Shown here: positions 27,793-38,020 of the stretch, piece after piece
How the letters are laid out: the number at the start of each line of letters is the position of its first letter
Numbering within the stretch: the first letter of the stretch is position 1
NCBI GenBank assembly: GCA_963734635.1
Contig: CAVTIA010000003.1
Span: forward strand, 1,054,001-1,118,000
Source: DATCJA01 sp963734635
GTDB taxonomy: Bacteria; Acidobacteriota; Vicinamibacteria; Vicinamibacterales; UBA2999
Reading direction: 5' to 3'
DNA length: 64,000 nt
Translations under genes and position numbers: made by a program
Notes under the pieces: model-generated
The model's database searches: none
What the model saw: the letters and a program-made list of their open reading frames with translations, nothing else
What the model was told of the DNA's origin: nothing

Positions 27793-28304
27793 ATGAGTAT
27801 CCTCAGGCGCCTCGTCGGCCGGTTGCCGCTTCGATATCAGCAGGAGCTCAGCGGAATATCACGCTCCTTAACGTCGCTGCCTCGGACGAGGTCGCTCTTC
27901 GCGGTATGACGGTTCCGAAGCTCGAGAGCGGCCTCCCAGGCTACCCGTTGGCGCACCTCTCCGACGACGGCGGCGAAGTGGCGGTCATGTGCCTGCCCCT
28001 CGACATGCTTTGCCTCCCCGAGCGGATCGCTCTAATCAAGATCGATGTCGAAGGGCATGAACTGCGCGCCATCAAGGTCATGAAGAACTTGATTGCCCGC
28101 GACCATCCCGTCCTGATCGCGGAAGGACTGTCCGACGATATTGCATCCTATCTGCGGGCGTTCGGCTATTCGTTCGAACAGGCTGCCCGGCTCTCCCAAT
28201 CGGGTGTTCAGACCTGTTTTCCGGACCACGCTGACCCCGTAACAGCTAGCTCGGCGGAAAATCCAGACCGAGAAGGGCGCCGACGTACCGGGAGAGGGTT
28301 CTAA
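27793..28304 (+). pseudogene. FkbM family methyltransferase, internally deleted remnant
   Basis: The end of an FkbM protein is clear: AQRNITLLNVAASDEV, then IALIKIDVEGHELRAIKVMK with the conserved DVEGHE and HPVLIAEG. Upstream at ATG 27793 a short stretch (MSILRRLVGRLPLRYQQEL) looks like the N-terminus of the same family. The SAM-binding part that should lie between is missing and the two ends are in different frames. I infer a single internal deletion in an old gene. FkbM enzymes O-methylate sugars or polyketides; this copy cannot be active. It is followed by a damaged ligase gene. Confidence 0.65.
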
Positions 28305-28345
28305 GAATAATCCTTCCATCGTCGACCTCTCTGGAATCTGCCCCC

Positions 28346-29989
28346 ATGCCCGGGCTGAAGGCCGCCTACCGGCGCCCGCGCTACGTCGGCGGGAAGCTGC
28401 GCGACCTGACGTATCTGCTGGACCCGCGCGCCAGCGGCCGCCAGGTGTCGGCCCTGCGTCGATGCTTTCGCGATCGGGTCACGATCGCTCGGGCCGAGGA
28501 CGAGATCAAGCGGGCGCTCGATCACCGTGAAGAGCGGTTCCTGGAAGTGGCCAGGACGCTGATCTACCAACGGCCGGCGAGCCCGTATCGGATCCTGCTC
28601 GACCACGCGGGCTGCGCGTTCGCCGATCTTCAGCGCCACGTGCGGGGGCATGGGCTCGAGGCAACGCTCGCGCGCCTGGCTCAGGAGGGCGTCTATCTGA
28701 CGGCCAGCGAGTTCAAGGGAAAGTCCGACGTCGTTCGCGGCACCACGGCCTTTCGCGTCTCCCCGGCGGACCTGGCCCGACCGGGTTCAGCTCCGGGGCT
28801 CATGGTCCAGAGCAGCGGGACGAGCAACGCGCCCCAGACCGGCCACGTCGCACTGGACTGGCTCTCCATCTGGACGCCCTCGAAGGGAGTCTTCCTCGCC
28901 GCGCACGACCTGCTCTCCAGCTCTCACGCGGTCTACGACAACATCTTGCCCGCCCCGGCGGCGACCTACAGCCTGTTCCACAACGCTCGCCTGGGGATCG
29001 CGACCGAGCGGTGGTTCGCGCAGCGATGGCCCCCCGATCGGCCGGCCGACGACGTGCGATGTCTCTGGTCCACCGCGCTGATTGTGTTGATGGGGAAATG
29101 CTTCGGCCCAGGCTTTCCCAGACCCGAGCTGCTGGAATTCCGGGAGTTCCGGCCGGTTCTCGACTGGATTCGACGAGACAGAAGGAGGGGAAACGCTGCT
29201 GCCTCGACGTGACGGCCAGCAACGCCGTGAGAATCGCGCGGATGGCCCAGGAGACCGGCATCTCGCTGGAGGGCACCACCTGCATCCTTCACGGTGAGCC
29301 CTTCACGGACGCCAAGCGCGAGATCATCGAGCGGGCGGGAGCCCGGTGCACCACGCGCTACTCATTCTCCATCGGGATGAACACCGGTCACGGCTGTGCC
29401 AACCCTGCTCGACATCGACGAGATCCACGTCAATCAGTACATGCTGGCGGTCATCGCCCATCCGCGGCCGCTCCCGCTCGGCGGGCCACCCATCCGCCCC
29501 CTACTCTTCACGACGCTCTATCCGCAAGCCGCGCTCCTGCATCTCAACGTCGAGAATGGGGACTACGCCACGTTGGAGGAACGCGCCTGCGGCTGCGCGC
29601 TCGAGCTCGTTGGCCTGCGACTCCACCTGCACCGCATCCGCAGCTACGAGAAGTTCACCGCCGAGGGCTGGACCTACTCCTACGGCGACCTTTACGGTCT
29701 CATGGAACAGACGCTCCCCGGGGAGTTCGGCGGCGACCCCGGGCACTATCAGCTGGTCGAGGAAGAAGACGAGCGCGGGCAGACCCGGCTGACCCTCCTG
29801 GTCGATCCCGTGGTGGGGGCGGTCGACGAAGCGAAGCTCGGCACGCGAATCCGCGAGGAGTTCCTGCGCGGTAGCGACGAAGGGGTCGCCCGGGCGTGGT
29901 GTTACCACGGCGGGACCTTCCGCATCCGACGCGAATCTCCGCGCGCCAGCTCGCGGGGAAAGATTCTTCCCTTGCAGATCCTGCGGTGA
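28346..29989 (+). pseudogene. phenylacetate-CoA-ligase-like adenylate-forming enzyme, two frameshifts
   Basis: Three consecutive frames make one protein of about 548 residues. The first (28346 to about 29180) contains the P-loop-like LMVQSSGTSNAPQTGHVALD. The second gives VTASNAVRIARMAQETG and RYSFSIGMNTGHGCANP. The third (about 29385 on) gives TLLDIDEIHVNQYMLAVIA and ends at 29989. The order and motifs match acyl-adenylating proteins of the PaaK/LuxE kind. Breaks are small indels near 29180-29210 and 29380. Such genes often sit in natural-product or capsule loci; the gutted FkbM gene just upstream fits. Whether the indels are real is open. Confidence 0.6.
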
Positions 29990-30136
29990 AGACGCTCCCG
30001 CCCGGGCGTCGAAGCACTGGAGTTGTCGGAGCCAAGTTTGACGGTCCGTGGGCGGCGTCCTGCCTAGTCGGGCTGCTTTGAGAGTCAGAAGAACGCTCAA
30101 CAGGATCACGAACGAACACGTTCAGCGCTTGAACAA

Positions 30137-30180
30137 CCCTCGCCTGAAGGCGAGGGATTCGACGGTCGACTGAAGTCGAC
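30137..30180. repeat. pair of short hairpins with identical TGAA loops
   Basis: CCCTCGCC-TGAA-GGCGAGGG (30137-30156) is a perfect 8-bp stem, followed eight bases later by GTCGAC-TGAA-GTCGAC (30165-30180). Twin hairpins with the same loop resemble REP/BIME elements. They lie in the 455-base gap between the ligase remnant and the DUF6152 gene; the rest of that gap shows nothing further. Confidence 0.6.
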
Positions 30181-30444
30181 TAAAGGCCAGCCATCACCTA
30201 TACGCACGTCGTTCACCAACTGTATTTGGTCGGAACGAGAACAATCCTGTCGCGCCATGAAGGGGTGTGCCCACGAACCAATCGCTCGCATCGGGAAGAG
30301 AGGGGATGTAATATTTCGCAACACCGGGCGGGGGCGGAACGAACAATCCAGATTTACATGGTCTGAGAACGGTTGGTCGAATTGCTACCGGAAGCTAGTG
30401 CGCGAGGGTCATGATTCTCCGGCCAAACACTTGGGAGAGCGATC

Positions 30445-30825
30445 ATGAGAAATACGCTTCGGTCGAGTGTGCTCGTGGCTGTTGGCCTGTTAGCCGTTTC
30501 AATCCCGCTGTTCGCGCATCACGGAAACGCCTCGTACGACAACACAGAAGTCACGATCAAGGGGACTGTAACAGCGTGGCTCTGGACGAATCCCCATTCC
30601 TTCTTGAAGGTCGATGTGAAGGATGAAAACGGCAACATCGTGCATTGGGTCTGCGAGAACAATGCTCCGTCCACTCTCGTCAACTTTGGCTTCACCGCGA
30701 AGACGTTCAAGCCTGGAGACGAGGTTACGGTTGTGATGTCTGCGACATCCAAGACTCTGCCCGTCGGCCGGGTCACTCGGATCATACTCGCCAACGGCTA
30801 TGTGATGAATTCGTCAGTGCCATAG
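30445..30825 (+). CDS. DUF6152-type exported protein
   Basis: A protein of 126 residues. Signal peptide (LVAVGLLAVSIPLFA) is followed directly by the family hallmark HHGNASYDN, then VTIKGTVTAWLWTNPHSFLK, a Trp-Cys region (VHWVCENN) and GDEVTVVMSAT near the end. This is the standard DUF6152 plan: small periplasmic beta-barrel-like proteins starting with His-His after cleavage. The N-terminal His pair could bind copper; this is a guess. The gene 80 bases downstream encodes the exported family also seen at 11482 and 53381. Two other DUF6152 genes occur at 44153 and 54264. Confidence 0.88.
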   Translation: MRNTLRSSVLVAVGLLAVSIPLFAHHGNASYDNTEVTIKGTVTAWLWTNPHSFLKVDVKDENGNIVHWVCENNAPSTLVNFGFTAKTFKPGDEVTVVMSATSKTLPVGRVTRIILANGYVMNSSVP

Positions 30826-30905
30826 GTAATGGTGTAAGGGGGGCACCGCCGGATCTCGAGACTGATTCCAGTGACGGGCCCTACACGACGAAAAGGATTG
30901 CGAAC

Positions 30906-31823
30906 ATGCCGAAGCGTTTTGTCGGTCCAACAATTGTTCTTGCCGCGCTGGCGTTTTCGCCCGTCACACGCGCGCAAACCGCTCCTCTGGCGCCGCAGAC
31001 GGACACCCCTGCCAAGCCTGCGAATGGCCAGAATGAAAATATTCATGTCGACGGTTGGAACCGCCCGCAAACGTCCGTGGAGGCTTCCGGTAAGAAGCCG
31101 GGGCCTCCTCCAGTCCATGATCTCTCTGGAATTTGGGAGCCGGTCCCAGGGTACAGGGACGGTGTCTTTGCGAACGGCCCGCGGGACATGCCCTCGGATC
31201 CGGCGCATGAAGCCATGATGCCGTATACGGTTTTGGGAAAAGAAATGATGGATTCCCATAAGGCGGGATTCGGAGTCAACATGGCTCCGATTTCGGAGAT
31301 CAATGATCCCTTCAACACCTGTGATCCGATTGGGTTCCCGCGCATAAATCTATTCAACCTAAGGGGGGTGCAGATCGTTCAAACCCCGAGACAAGTGCTG
31401 ATCCTCTATCAAAACACCAGGACATGGCGCAACATCTGGACGGACGGGCGAGAACTGCCCACGGAAATTACCGAGCCACGGTGGTTCGGATACTCGGTTG
31501 GCAGGTGGGTGGACCCTACCACGCTGGTGGTCACGACCATCGGGCTGGATGAAAGCACCTGGATCGATAATACGGGGCGGCCCCATAGCGACGAACTGTC
31601 CGTGGAAGAAATCTTTCATCGCGTGGACGAATTCAACATCGACCTCACGGTGACCATTACCGACCCGAAGATGTATGCCAAACCCTGGGTGCCGCTTAAC
31701 AAATTCCGGCTGGGGATGAATTCCCCGGACTTCGATATTCGCGAGATGATTTGCGCGGTCTCGCAGCAGACCCTCTTCAACGAACTAATGAAGGATGTTG
31801 TTCCTCTGTCTCCGAACAAGTAG
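30906..31823 (+). CDS. exported protein related to the DFSGNW/GDTLVVD family
   Basis: A protein of 305 residues from ATG 30906, with AAGGA upstream; the open frame before it overlaps the DUF6152 gene and is not protein-like. It has a signal peptide (VLAALAFSPVTRAQ), then VHDLSGIWEPVPG in place of the DFSGNW block, and WFGYSVGRWVDPTTLVVTTI with PHSDELSVEEIFHRV in place of the GDTLVVD/PHT blocks. So it is a diverged member. Like the 53381 member it sits next to a DUF6152 gene. Its function is unknown. Confidence 0.8.
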   Translation: MPKRFVGPTIVLAALAFSPVTRAQTAPLAPQTDTPAKPANGQNENIHVDGWNRPQTSVEASGKKPGPPPVHDLSGIWEPVPGYRDGVFANGPRDMPSDPAHEAMMPYTVLGKEMMDSHKAGFGVNMAPISEINDPFNTCDPIGFPRINLFNLRGVQIVQTPRQVLILYQNTRTWRNIWTDGRELPTEITEPRWFGYSVGRWVDPTTLVVTTIGLDESTWIDNTGRPHSDELSVEEIFHRVDEFNIDLTVTITDPKMYAKPWVPLNKFRLGMNSPDFDIREMICAVSQQTLFNELMKDVVPLSPNK

Positions 31824-31898
31824 TCTGACCGCATCTCGCTTCCCGAGAGGGAGATTCCATCCCCGACGGCCTGTGACCGCCAGCCCATCGCGCATAGG

Positions 31899-32402
31899 TT
31901 ACTGTTTCTCGTATACGACGGTGTTACTCACGGTCTGGCCTTGAGCATTCTTTCCCGTCACTGTGTTGGTGCGCGTCTTGCCGTCTCTTGAAACCACGAC
32001 CTTCGTTACGGCGAGCACATTACCCTTGAGGCTCGCGGTCGTCTCGTAGGTGTAATCGTCGACTCTCCTCGCCGAAATCATGTCGGCACCGTCTGGGTCC
32101 GGCATCCCGTCGAGCATGGGCTTTTGCGGATAATCGTTGCCATCGAACTTGAACGTGTATTCACTGTGGGTCCTCTTGGCAGCCGCGGTCACTCCGTCCA
32201 CGACGAACTTCAGGCCCCCATCAACTGACGACAGTATTGTCGTGCCGCTCACCGGTGCTGGTCCGGGAATGTATCTCGATTTCGCTAGGTTCAACTCCCA
32301 GGTTCCCGAGAACATATCCGCGCCGACCACAACGTTGAACCACAGCGCGACTACGCTCAGCACCGCGACCGAAAACACCACCGACCTCGTTCTCTTACTC
32401 AT
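31899..32402 (-). CDS. exported hypothetical protein, lipocalin-like
   Basis: A protein of 167 residues with a signal peptide (FSVAVLSVVALWFNVVVGA) and the sequence FSGTWELNLAKSRYIPGP, a common opening of small secreted beta-barrel proteins in this phylum. A run of alternating strands follows (LKFVVDGVTAAAKRT, YTFKFDGNDYPQ, DDYTYETTASLKGN, VTKVVVSRDGKTRT). It is convergent with the previous gene. The fold is inferred; the function is unknown. Confidence 0.75.
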   Translation of the reverse strand: MSKRTRSVVFSVAVLSVVALWFNVVVGADMFSGTWELNLAKSRYIPGPAPVSGTTILSSVDGGLKFVVDGVTAAAKRTHSEYTFKFDGNDYPQKPMLDGMPDPDGADMISARRVDDYTYETTASLKGNVLAVTKVVVSRDGKTRTNTVTGKNAQGQTVSNTVVYEKQ

Positions 32403-32872
32403 TCGCCACGTCCGTTTCCTTGTTTTTGCTTATTGTGAGGTTGATCACAGATCGCCGCTTTGTTTCGGCCAGCACTCACATCGCACACAGCTGGCTGACG
32501 TCGAAGGGCTGGATCCCTGGTCGGGGATTCGCTTTGTGAAATCCCCATACATCGCACAACTGGAAGCAGCATGTTATCCAGAAGTGGCAGATCGTGACAG
32601 ATCCGCGCCAGCGCGTCTGTGCAGGAGTGCACACTTGGGAACTCATGGCGTTCTTGGGCGTGTCGCCGCTCAACGACGCCCGCGGCTTGAAGACGACAGG
32701 AGACATCGCGTCAAGTTGTCAGAATCGAACACACCTTCGATCGGCAGCAGTCGCGGTTGTACGGAAGGACTTAGCGACAATGTGCTGAATGCGACAGCGG
32801 GTCGGTCGCCCAATCGGTCACTATGTGACGGGGCTTTTCGAACGTTGACACTGAGCAGAAAGGTGAGGCGTG
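32403..32872. other. intergenic region, no supported gene
   Basis: Frames on both strands cover this 470-base stretch. The plus-strand run reading VTDPRQRVCAGVHTWELMAF looks somewhat protein-like and may be a fragment of an unrecognised gene, but I can link it to no family, start codon or ribosome site. Confidence 0.35.
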
Positions 32873-33076
32873 ATGACGGGACAGATTCGAACGATACGAG
32901 CGGACAAGGGGTTCGGGTTCATCAAGGACGAGACGGGGAAGGAGTACTTCTTTCACCGAAGCGCCGTGTATGGCGAAGGTCTCGAGGATCTGAGGGAGGG
33001 CGACGGCGTCGAATTCGACCTTGGCGAGGGGCCGAAAGGTCCGCGGGCCGAGAACGTGCGGCGCACAACTACCTAA
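32873..33076 (+). CDS. cold-shock domain protein
   Basis: A protein of 67 residues from ATG 32873 (GTG 32870 possible) behind AAAGGTGAGG. It has the complete cold-shock fold with RNP1 (KGFGFI) and RNP2 (EYFFHRSAV), followed by LREGDGVEFDLGEGPKGPRA. Single-domain proteins of this size bind single-stranded RNA or DNA and loosen RNA structure. Compared with CspA it has Arg-Ala-Asp before the RNP1 motif and no WF pair at the start. It is monocistronic. Confidence 0.92.
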   Translation: MTGQIRTIRADKGFGFIKDETGKEYFFHRSAVYGEGLEDLREGDGVEFDLGEGPKGPRAENVRRTTT

Positions 33077-33852
33077 CCAGGCTCACGTGCGGCGGGGCCA
33101 GTGCTCGCGCACATCGGGCTCCGAAAGGGCACCGCATCGCGTGTCAGCGAACGCGGTCGACATCGGCATCCTCGGCTTTGGTGACTTCGCCATGTTCGCC
33201 GCGCAGCAGTTCGGGCGCAGGTGCCGGGGGCCGTGCTGCGGTGCATCGCAGGCACGCAGCGCGAAGCGTCACTCGCCTGCGCCGTCACGAGCCTGGCTTG
33301 TTCGACCTTCGTCATCGCTTCTCCACCTCGGGCGCACCCGCGCCGCGAGAAGAGAGCTTGACCTGTTACCCATGTCCCCGGAATTCACATTCAAAAATTA
33401 GCGTCCCCACCGGGATTCGCCGCGTTGTGTGCGAGCACAACGCGATCTCTCAGGCGCGGGGATTCGTGCCCATTCGCGTCGAGCGATCGCGAGACGCGAT
33501 GTGCCTGAAACTCGGTGGTGGACGGCCATCGCCCGAAGGGCGATGGCGTCCCACGGGGTTATGAGGAAGGTAGGCAGTGGCAGCCCACCACATCCGTCGT
33601 CGGCGTTGCCGCGTAGAATCTCTTACGTTCCCACAAAATGCACAACACGATTTTCAGGGATTGCGGTCTGATCCGGCGAGGCCGCTTTCTCGCGGAAGTG
33701 GCCACGCGAATAGCCAAATAGACTCCCCAGAACAGCAAAGCAAACACGAAGTTTTCTCTCGTGTTGGTCAGGACGTGCGCCAGTCACTCCACTCCAACGA
33801 AGAGACCCAACACGTCGGTGTCGCGCGATTCCTCAAATAGGCGTAAGCCAGC
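33077..33852. other. gene-poor region with the distal tRNA-Glu-type repeat copy
   Basis: No gene is supported. Two features stand out. At 33358-33382 is CTTGACCTGTTACCCATGTC followed by CCCGG, a string I associate with ends of some insertion sequences. At 33401-33554 lies the structured repeat listed separately. A minus-strand stretch at 33690-33780 reads like one membrane helix (FALLFWGVYLAIRVATSARK) but has no proper start. Confidence 0.4.
33401..33554. repeat. tRNA-Glu 3'-end fragment plus hairpin repeat, distal copy
   Basis: 33401-33419 (GCGTCCCCACCGGGATTCG) is identical to the last 19 bases of the tRNA-Glu gene region at 42568-42586. It is followed by a 9-bp hairpin (CGCGTTGTG / CACAACGCG). 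Then comes a segment at 33458-33554 that matches 42481-42575 with only a handful of mismatches and contains the hairpin CATCGCCC-GAA-GGGCGATG. Here no tRNA body follows. The pair of copies frames the 33.4-42.6 kb region. Confidence 0.75.
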
Positions 33853-34644
33853 TCATCGCGCCGCGATGGATTGACGAATGAGGTCGACGGTGCGCGCCAT
33901 GTTCTTGTCGATGAGGGCGCGGCCGATCTCGGCCGTCGAGCCGCGCGGGTCGCCCTGGATGCCGTTCTTGCCATCGGCGGCGACGATCTTGGAATTGCGC
34001 ACCATAGTCGGATCGACGGCCATCATCTGCGACGTGTCGCGCGGGTCGGCGTGGTTACCGATCTGCTCCTGCTTGATGCCGCGTGCCATCATGATCGCCG
34101 CATCGCCCTCGGGGTCGCTGCGGTAATAGCCGGGGATGGCGTGGACGCGCGTGTTACCGCCGGCCCATTCCGCGTTGAGCGTCGCGGCGACAGCAATTTG
34201 TCCGGCTTGGTTGGGGCCGCTGTCGCCGATGAAGACGACGTCGCGGAAGCCATGCTGCTTCAAACTGCGCGCGATGTATTCGAGCACCTGGCGGAAGACG
34301 GGATCGGGAATACTGATGGTGCCAGGAAAGCGCATATGACCGGTGGGCGGATCGATGCCGCCCTCGGGCGTGTAGGCGACGACCGGCGCGACCAGCGCGT
34401 TGCCGAGACGCCGTGCGATATTTTCGCCGTTGGCGGCAATGCGCACATTGTGCTTGCCGAGCGCCATGTGAGGACCGTTCTGCTCGGTGCCGCCGGTCGG
34501 AACGATAATGGTGGTCTTCCCAGCCGCAATCGCATCACGGACTTCCTCCCAGGTGAGCTTCTCGATGAACACGGTGTCCGGGGTTTGCGCGGACGCCGCC
34601 GTGGCGAAGCAAAGGAACGCGAACGCAACCAGATAGCGGGTCAT
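33853..34644 (-). CDS. exported creatininase family protein
   Basis: A protein of 263 residues with a signal peptide (LVAFAFLCFATAASAQ). The creatininase/amidohydrolase fold is clear: WEEVRDAIAAGKTTIIVPTG, then GGTEQNGPHMALGKHN carrying the first metal ligands, and VVFIGDSGPNQAGQ in place of the family's GHGGN block. The GHGGN change (to GDSGPN) is common in exported members. Family enzymes hydrolyse cyclic or N-linked amides with two metal ions. Substrate unknown. It starts upstream of a decayed kinase gene on the same strand and probably forms its own unit. Confidence 0.85.
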   Translation of the reverse strand: MTRYLVAFAFLCFATAASAQTPDTVFIEKLTWEEVRDAIAAGKTTIIVPTGGTEQNGPHMALGKHNVRIAANGENIARRLGNALVAPVVAYTPEGGIDPPTGHMRFPGTISIPDPVFRQVLEYIARSLKQHGFRDVVFIGDSGPNQAGQIAVAATLNAEWAGGNTRVHAIPGYYRSDPEGDAAIMMARGIKQEQIGNHADPRDTSQMMAVDPTMVRNSKIVAADGKNGIQGDPRGSTAEIGRALIDKNMARTVDLIRQSIAAR

Positions 34645-34735
34645 GGCGTTTCTCCCCGTTGAATAAGAGACAGCGTAACGCCGGCGCTGACGGCGTTGGG
34701 GCGACCGACATTGTCGCTAGTGCCGAGCGTCAGCG

Positions 34736-37439
34736 TCACCGTTTCGCCTCGGGATTCCAGTTCGTCAGCAGCGTGATCGGCGCAGCGGCGCTGTCGAGTT
34801 CCGTGTTGATGAGGAAGCGCCCGTCGGGGGCGACGTCGTATTGCCGACCCTGCTTGCGCGTCCACGCCGCCGCCGACGATCCGCGTGGGAAAGAGCACCA
34901 CCGGCGCGCCCGGTTCGAGCGTGGCCCCGGTGACCGTGATCGGCGCCGCCATCATCGCGCCCGCCGGGTTGAGGTAGTACAGCTCCTTGCCGTCGGGCCG
35001 CCACACGGGCACGATGCCGCCCGCCGTGGACACCTGCCACTGCCCGCCAGCCGTGCTCGCGGCCGTGCCCGCCGCGCCGGGCGGGACAAACGGCCGCATG
35101 TAGATCTCCTGCCGTCCCGATTCGTTCGACTGATAGGCCACCCACCGGCCGTCCGGCGAGAACACGCCGTACGCCTCGCGAAGGGGGTCTTCAGGAACAC
35201 CGACGGCGTGCGATCCCCCTCCATCGGCAGGACCCAGAGGTCGCCGTTCGTCTGCGGGTCGATGCTGTGATACAGCAGGAAGCGGCCGTCCGCCGACCAG
35301 CTGGTGGGGAACTTGGGCTGGTCGGAGGCCACGAGCAGCTCCTCCACGCCCGCGCCGCTCGTGAGCTTTTGATAGAGGTCACCGGTACCCTTCCGGTTCG
35401 AGCGGAACACGATCCGGGTGCCGTCGGGCGACCAGACGGGAAAGCTGTCCGCAGCCGCATCGAACGTGAACCGGCTCGTGCGGGCGCCGTCCAGCAGCCA
35501 GATATCGGTGTTGCCCTGCACCGTGCGGTACACCGCCACGCGGCGGCCGTCGGGGGACACGCGGGGATCTCGAGAGGTTGTCATCCGGGTCGCCGACGGT
35601 GCCCCGCGCCGTGCCCGACCGGTCGAACCAGGTCAGTTGCCGCTGGCTGCCCGCACCCGTCCGGTAGGCCACCAGCCCGTCGCCGACACCGACACGGCGC
35701 TGCCGATTGCGAGATCGACGGCCACGCCGTCGGCCAGCGTCACCGGCTCGCCGGTGAGCACGCCTTGCGCCACGTCCAGCCGCTGGGCCACGAGCGTGCC
35801 CGCCCGCACCCACAGGAGCCACCCCGCGAGCTGGCGGCGCAGATACACCCCGCCGCTGTCGGCCGGCGTCAGCCGGGTCGGGGCGCTCCCGTCGAGCGCG
35901 CCCAGATAGATCCCGGCCGTGTCCGGCGTGCCGCGCACGTAGAACAGGAACTGGCGGCCATCGGGCAGAAAGTACGGCGCGACGTGGCCCGCCTGCTGCG
36001 GGCCGAGCGTCGTCACGGCCACCGCCGCGCCCCCGGTGGCGGACACGCGCATCAAGCGGGCTGTCACGGCTCGGCGCAAACACGATGACGCCGTCCGCGT
36101 TCCAGGTTCCGCCGCGACCGGTGGCGACCGGTCGCCAGAGTCTGCGGCGCGCCGCCGCCGAGATCGAGCCGCTTCAGGCATGTCCCGGCGAAGAAGCCGA
36201 CCGAGCGGCCGTCGGGCGACCAGAAGGGATAGCGTCGCGCCCTCGGTGCCCGCCAGCGGCTGCGCCGTCGTCGTCGCCAGCGACCGCAGCCAGAGGCGCG
36301 GACGCGCCGTCGCCGGAGGCCACGAACACGATCTGCCGGCCGTCGGGCGAGAGCGCGAAGTCGACGTGGGCCGGTCGGTGGCGGGCGTGACGATCTCGAG
36401 GCGCGTCTCGGGCGGCGCGGCGGCGGCGTTTCGCGCAGATGCCGCACCGCGGGAACGGCGAGCGCGCACGATCAGCGACCGCCGCGACGGCGAACGCGCA
36501 TCCACGCCAGCCGTCCGCGTGGCGCCGGTGACGTGGCCGATGCCGTCGTCTGCGGCGCGGCCGTCTCGAACGCGCCCTCCAGCGCCAGACGCACGTCGCC
36601 GATGTCGCGAATCCGCTGCCTGCGGGTCCTTCTGCAAGGCACCGCCGAATGACCGTGACGAGGCTCGCGCGGGCACGCTGGCAGGCAGCGCGCTCCACGT
36701 CCGGCTCGCACTTCAGCACCGCGCCGAGCGTGTCTGACACCGTCTCGCCCGCGAACGCGCGGCCGCCCGGTCAGCATCTCGTACAGCACGCACCCGAACG
36801 CCCAGATGTCGGCGCGCTTGTCGACCGGTCTTGCCCCGCGCCTGCTCCGGACTCATGTAGGCCGCGGTGCCGAGGATCATGCCCGCCTGCGTCATCGCCG
36901 GCGTCGTGATCGTCGGCGACATCGAGTCACGTCGGCTGACGATCACGCCGACGCGGGCTCCATCGCCTTCGCCAGCCCGAAGTCGAGCACCTTCACCGTG
37001 CCGTCCGGCGCGGACCTTGATGTTCGCGGGCTTCAGATCGCGGTGGATGATGCCCTGCTCGTGCGCCGCTTCGAGCGCCTCGGCGATCTGCTTCGCGATG
37101 GGCAGCGCTTCATCGACCGGAATCGGCCCCTGCGCGATGCGGTCGGCGAGCGTCGGCCCTCGACCAGCTCCATCACGAGCGCCTGCATGCCGTCCGCATC
37201 GCTCGAGGCCGTAGACGTGCGGCGATGTTCGGATGATTGAGCGAGGCGAGGACTTGCGCTTCGCGCTGGAACCGCGCGAGTCGGTCCGGGTCCGACGCGA
37301 AGGCATCCGGCAGCACCTTCAGGGCATCGTCCCGCTTCAGCCCCGTGTGATGCGCCCGCCAGACCTTGCCCATGCCGCCCTCGCCAATGAGGGCGGTGAT
37401 TTCATACGGCCCGACGCGGCTACCGACGCCGATGGCCAT
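34736..37439 (-). pseudogene. Ser/Thr protein kinase with C-terminal PD40/TolB-like propeller, heavily frameshifted
   Basis: From ATG 37439 the N-terminus is intact (VGPYEITALIGEGGMGKVWRA), with the glycine loop of a PknB-type kinase. Further on, the catalytic loop (IIHRDLKPANIKVR), the activation segment (DFGLAKAME) and TAAYMSPEQARGK appear, each in a different frame. Beta-propeller repeats follow (SPDGRWVAYQSNESGRQEIY) and the usual tail PITLLTNWNPEAKR ends at 34736. I count ten or more one-base indels in 2.7 kb while motifs remain intact. Such kinases have a cytoplasmic kinase domain and a periplasmic sensor. True decay usually damages motifs too, so sequencing error is at least as likely. 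Confidence 0.8.
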
Positions 37440-38020
37440 CGTGCGGCAGATTCTACATGGCTTCAGGCGCCGGGATGCTGACCACTGGTGTGTCCGAAGC
37501 GCGCTCCAGAACGTGAACACGAACGAAGAACAAAGAACCAAGAAGTGTGAACGACGGAAGTTGGGATTCGTCCCCACGGGGATTCGTCGCTCTGTGGAGC
37601 GCTGAGTTGATAGGCCGACGCGAGGCCACCGGCCCTTCCGCCTTCTGATCCGTTCGTGAATCTGACGTACGCGAGCTCCTTGCCCGGTTCCCACTCTCAC
37701 CCTCGGTCGGCCGATAGTAGGAAATTTGTCGTCGACCTGCCCGCCAACCGACTCGGGCCAGGGTGGAAGCGGAGGTCGGCGTAATGCCGGGCGGCACGGG
37801 ACGGGAATCTGCGGGTGGCTCCGAGTGGCAAGCGTGATGTGATCCAAGGCCACCATACCCATCACTCCCCGGTTCATGCTCAGGCGTTCGATGGGGCCTT
37901 GATCAGGTGCTTTCGCCTTCTAGGTCCGCCATTTGCAGTTGCAAATAGTGATCGGACATTCGTTACGAGGATCGACGTTTGTCGCGGTCGACAGCTCAGA
38001 CGTAGGGGAGGTGAGTTGAA
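37440..38020. other. intergenic region with a dispersed repeat
   Basis: No gene is supported in this 580-base stretch. At about 37541-37606 is a copy of the repeat also seen near 27445-27490 (AGAAGTGTGAAC then GGATTCGTCCCCAC), including a small hairpin CGCTC-TGTG-GAGCG. The part upstream of 38021 carries the dyad listed separately and the ribosome site of the next gene. Confidence 0.45.
37931..37946. promoter_or_regulatory. inverted repeat ATTTGCA-GT-TGCAAAT
   Basis: A perfect 7-bp dyad with a two-base spacer lies 75 bases upstream of the membrane-protein gene at 38021. Its size and position suit a repressor or activator site, but no regulator gene is adjacent. Confidence 0.3.

Noticed and set aside
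32873..33076. Cold-shock gene as part of the retron system
   Set aside because: Some retrons carry a cold-shock gene, but this one is 6 kb away with unrelated genes between.
32137..33564. 475-codon plus-strand frame
   Set aside because: Crosses the antisense of one gene, the cold-shock gene in a wrong frame and the tRNA-derived repeat; not one protein.
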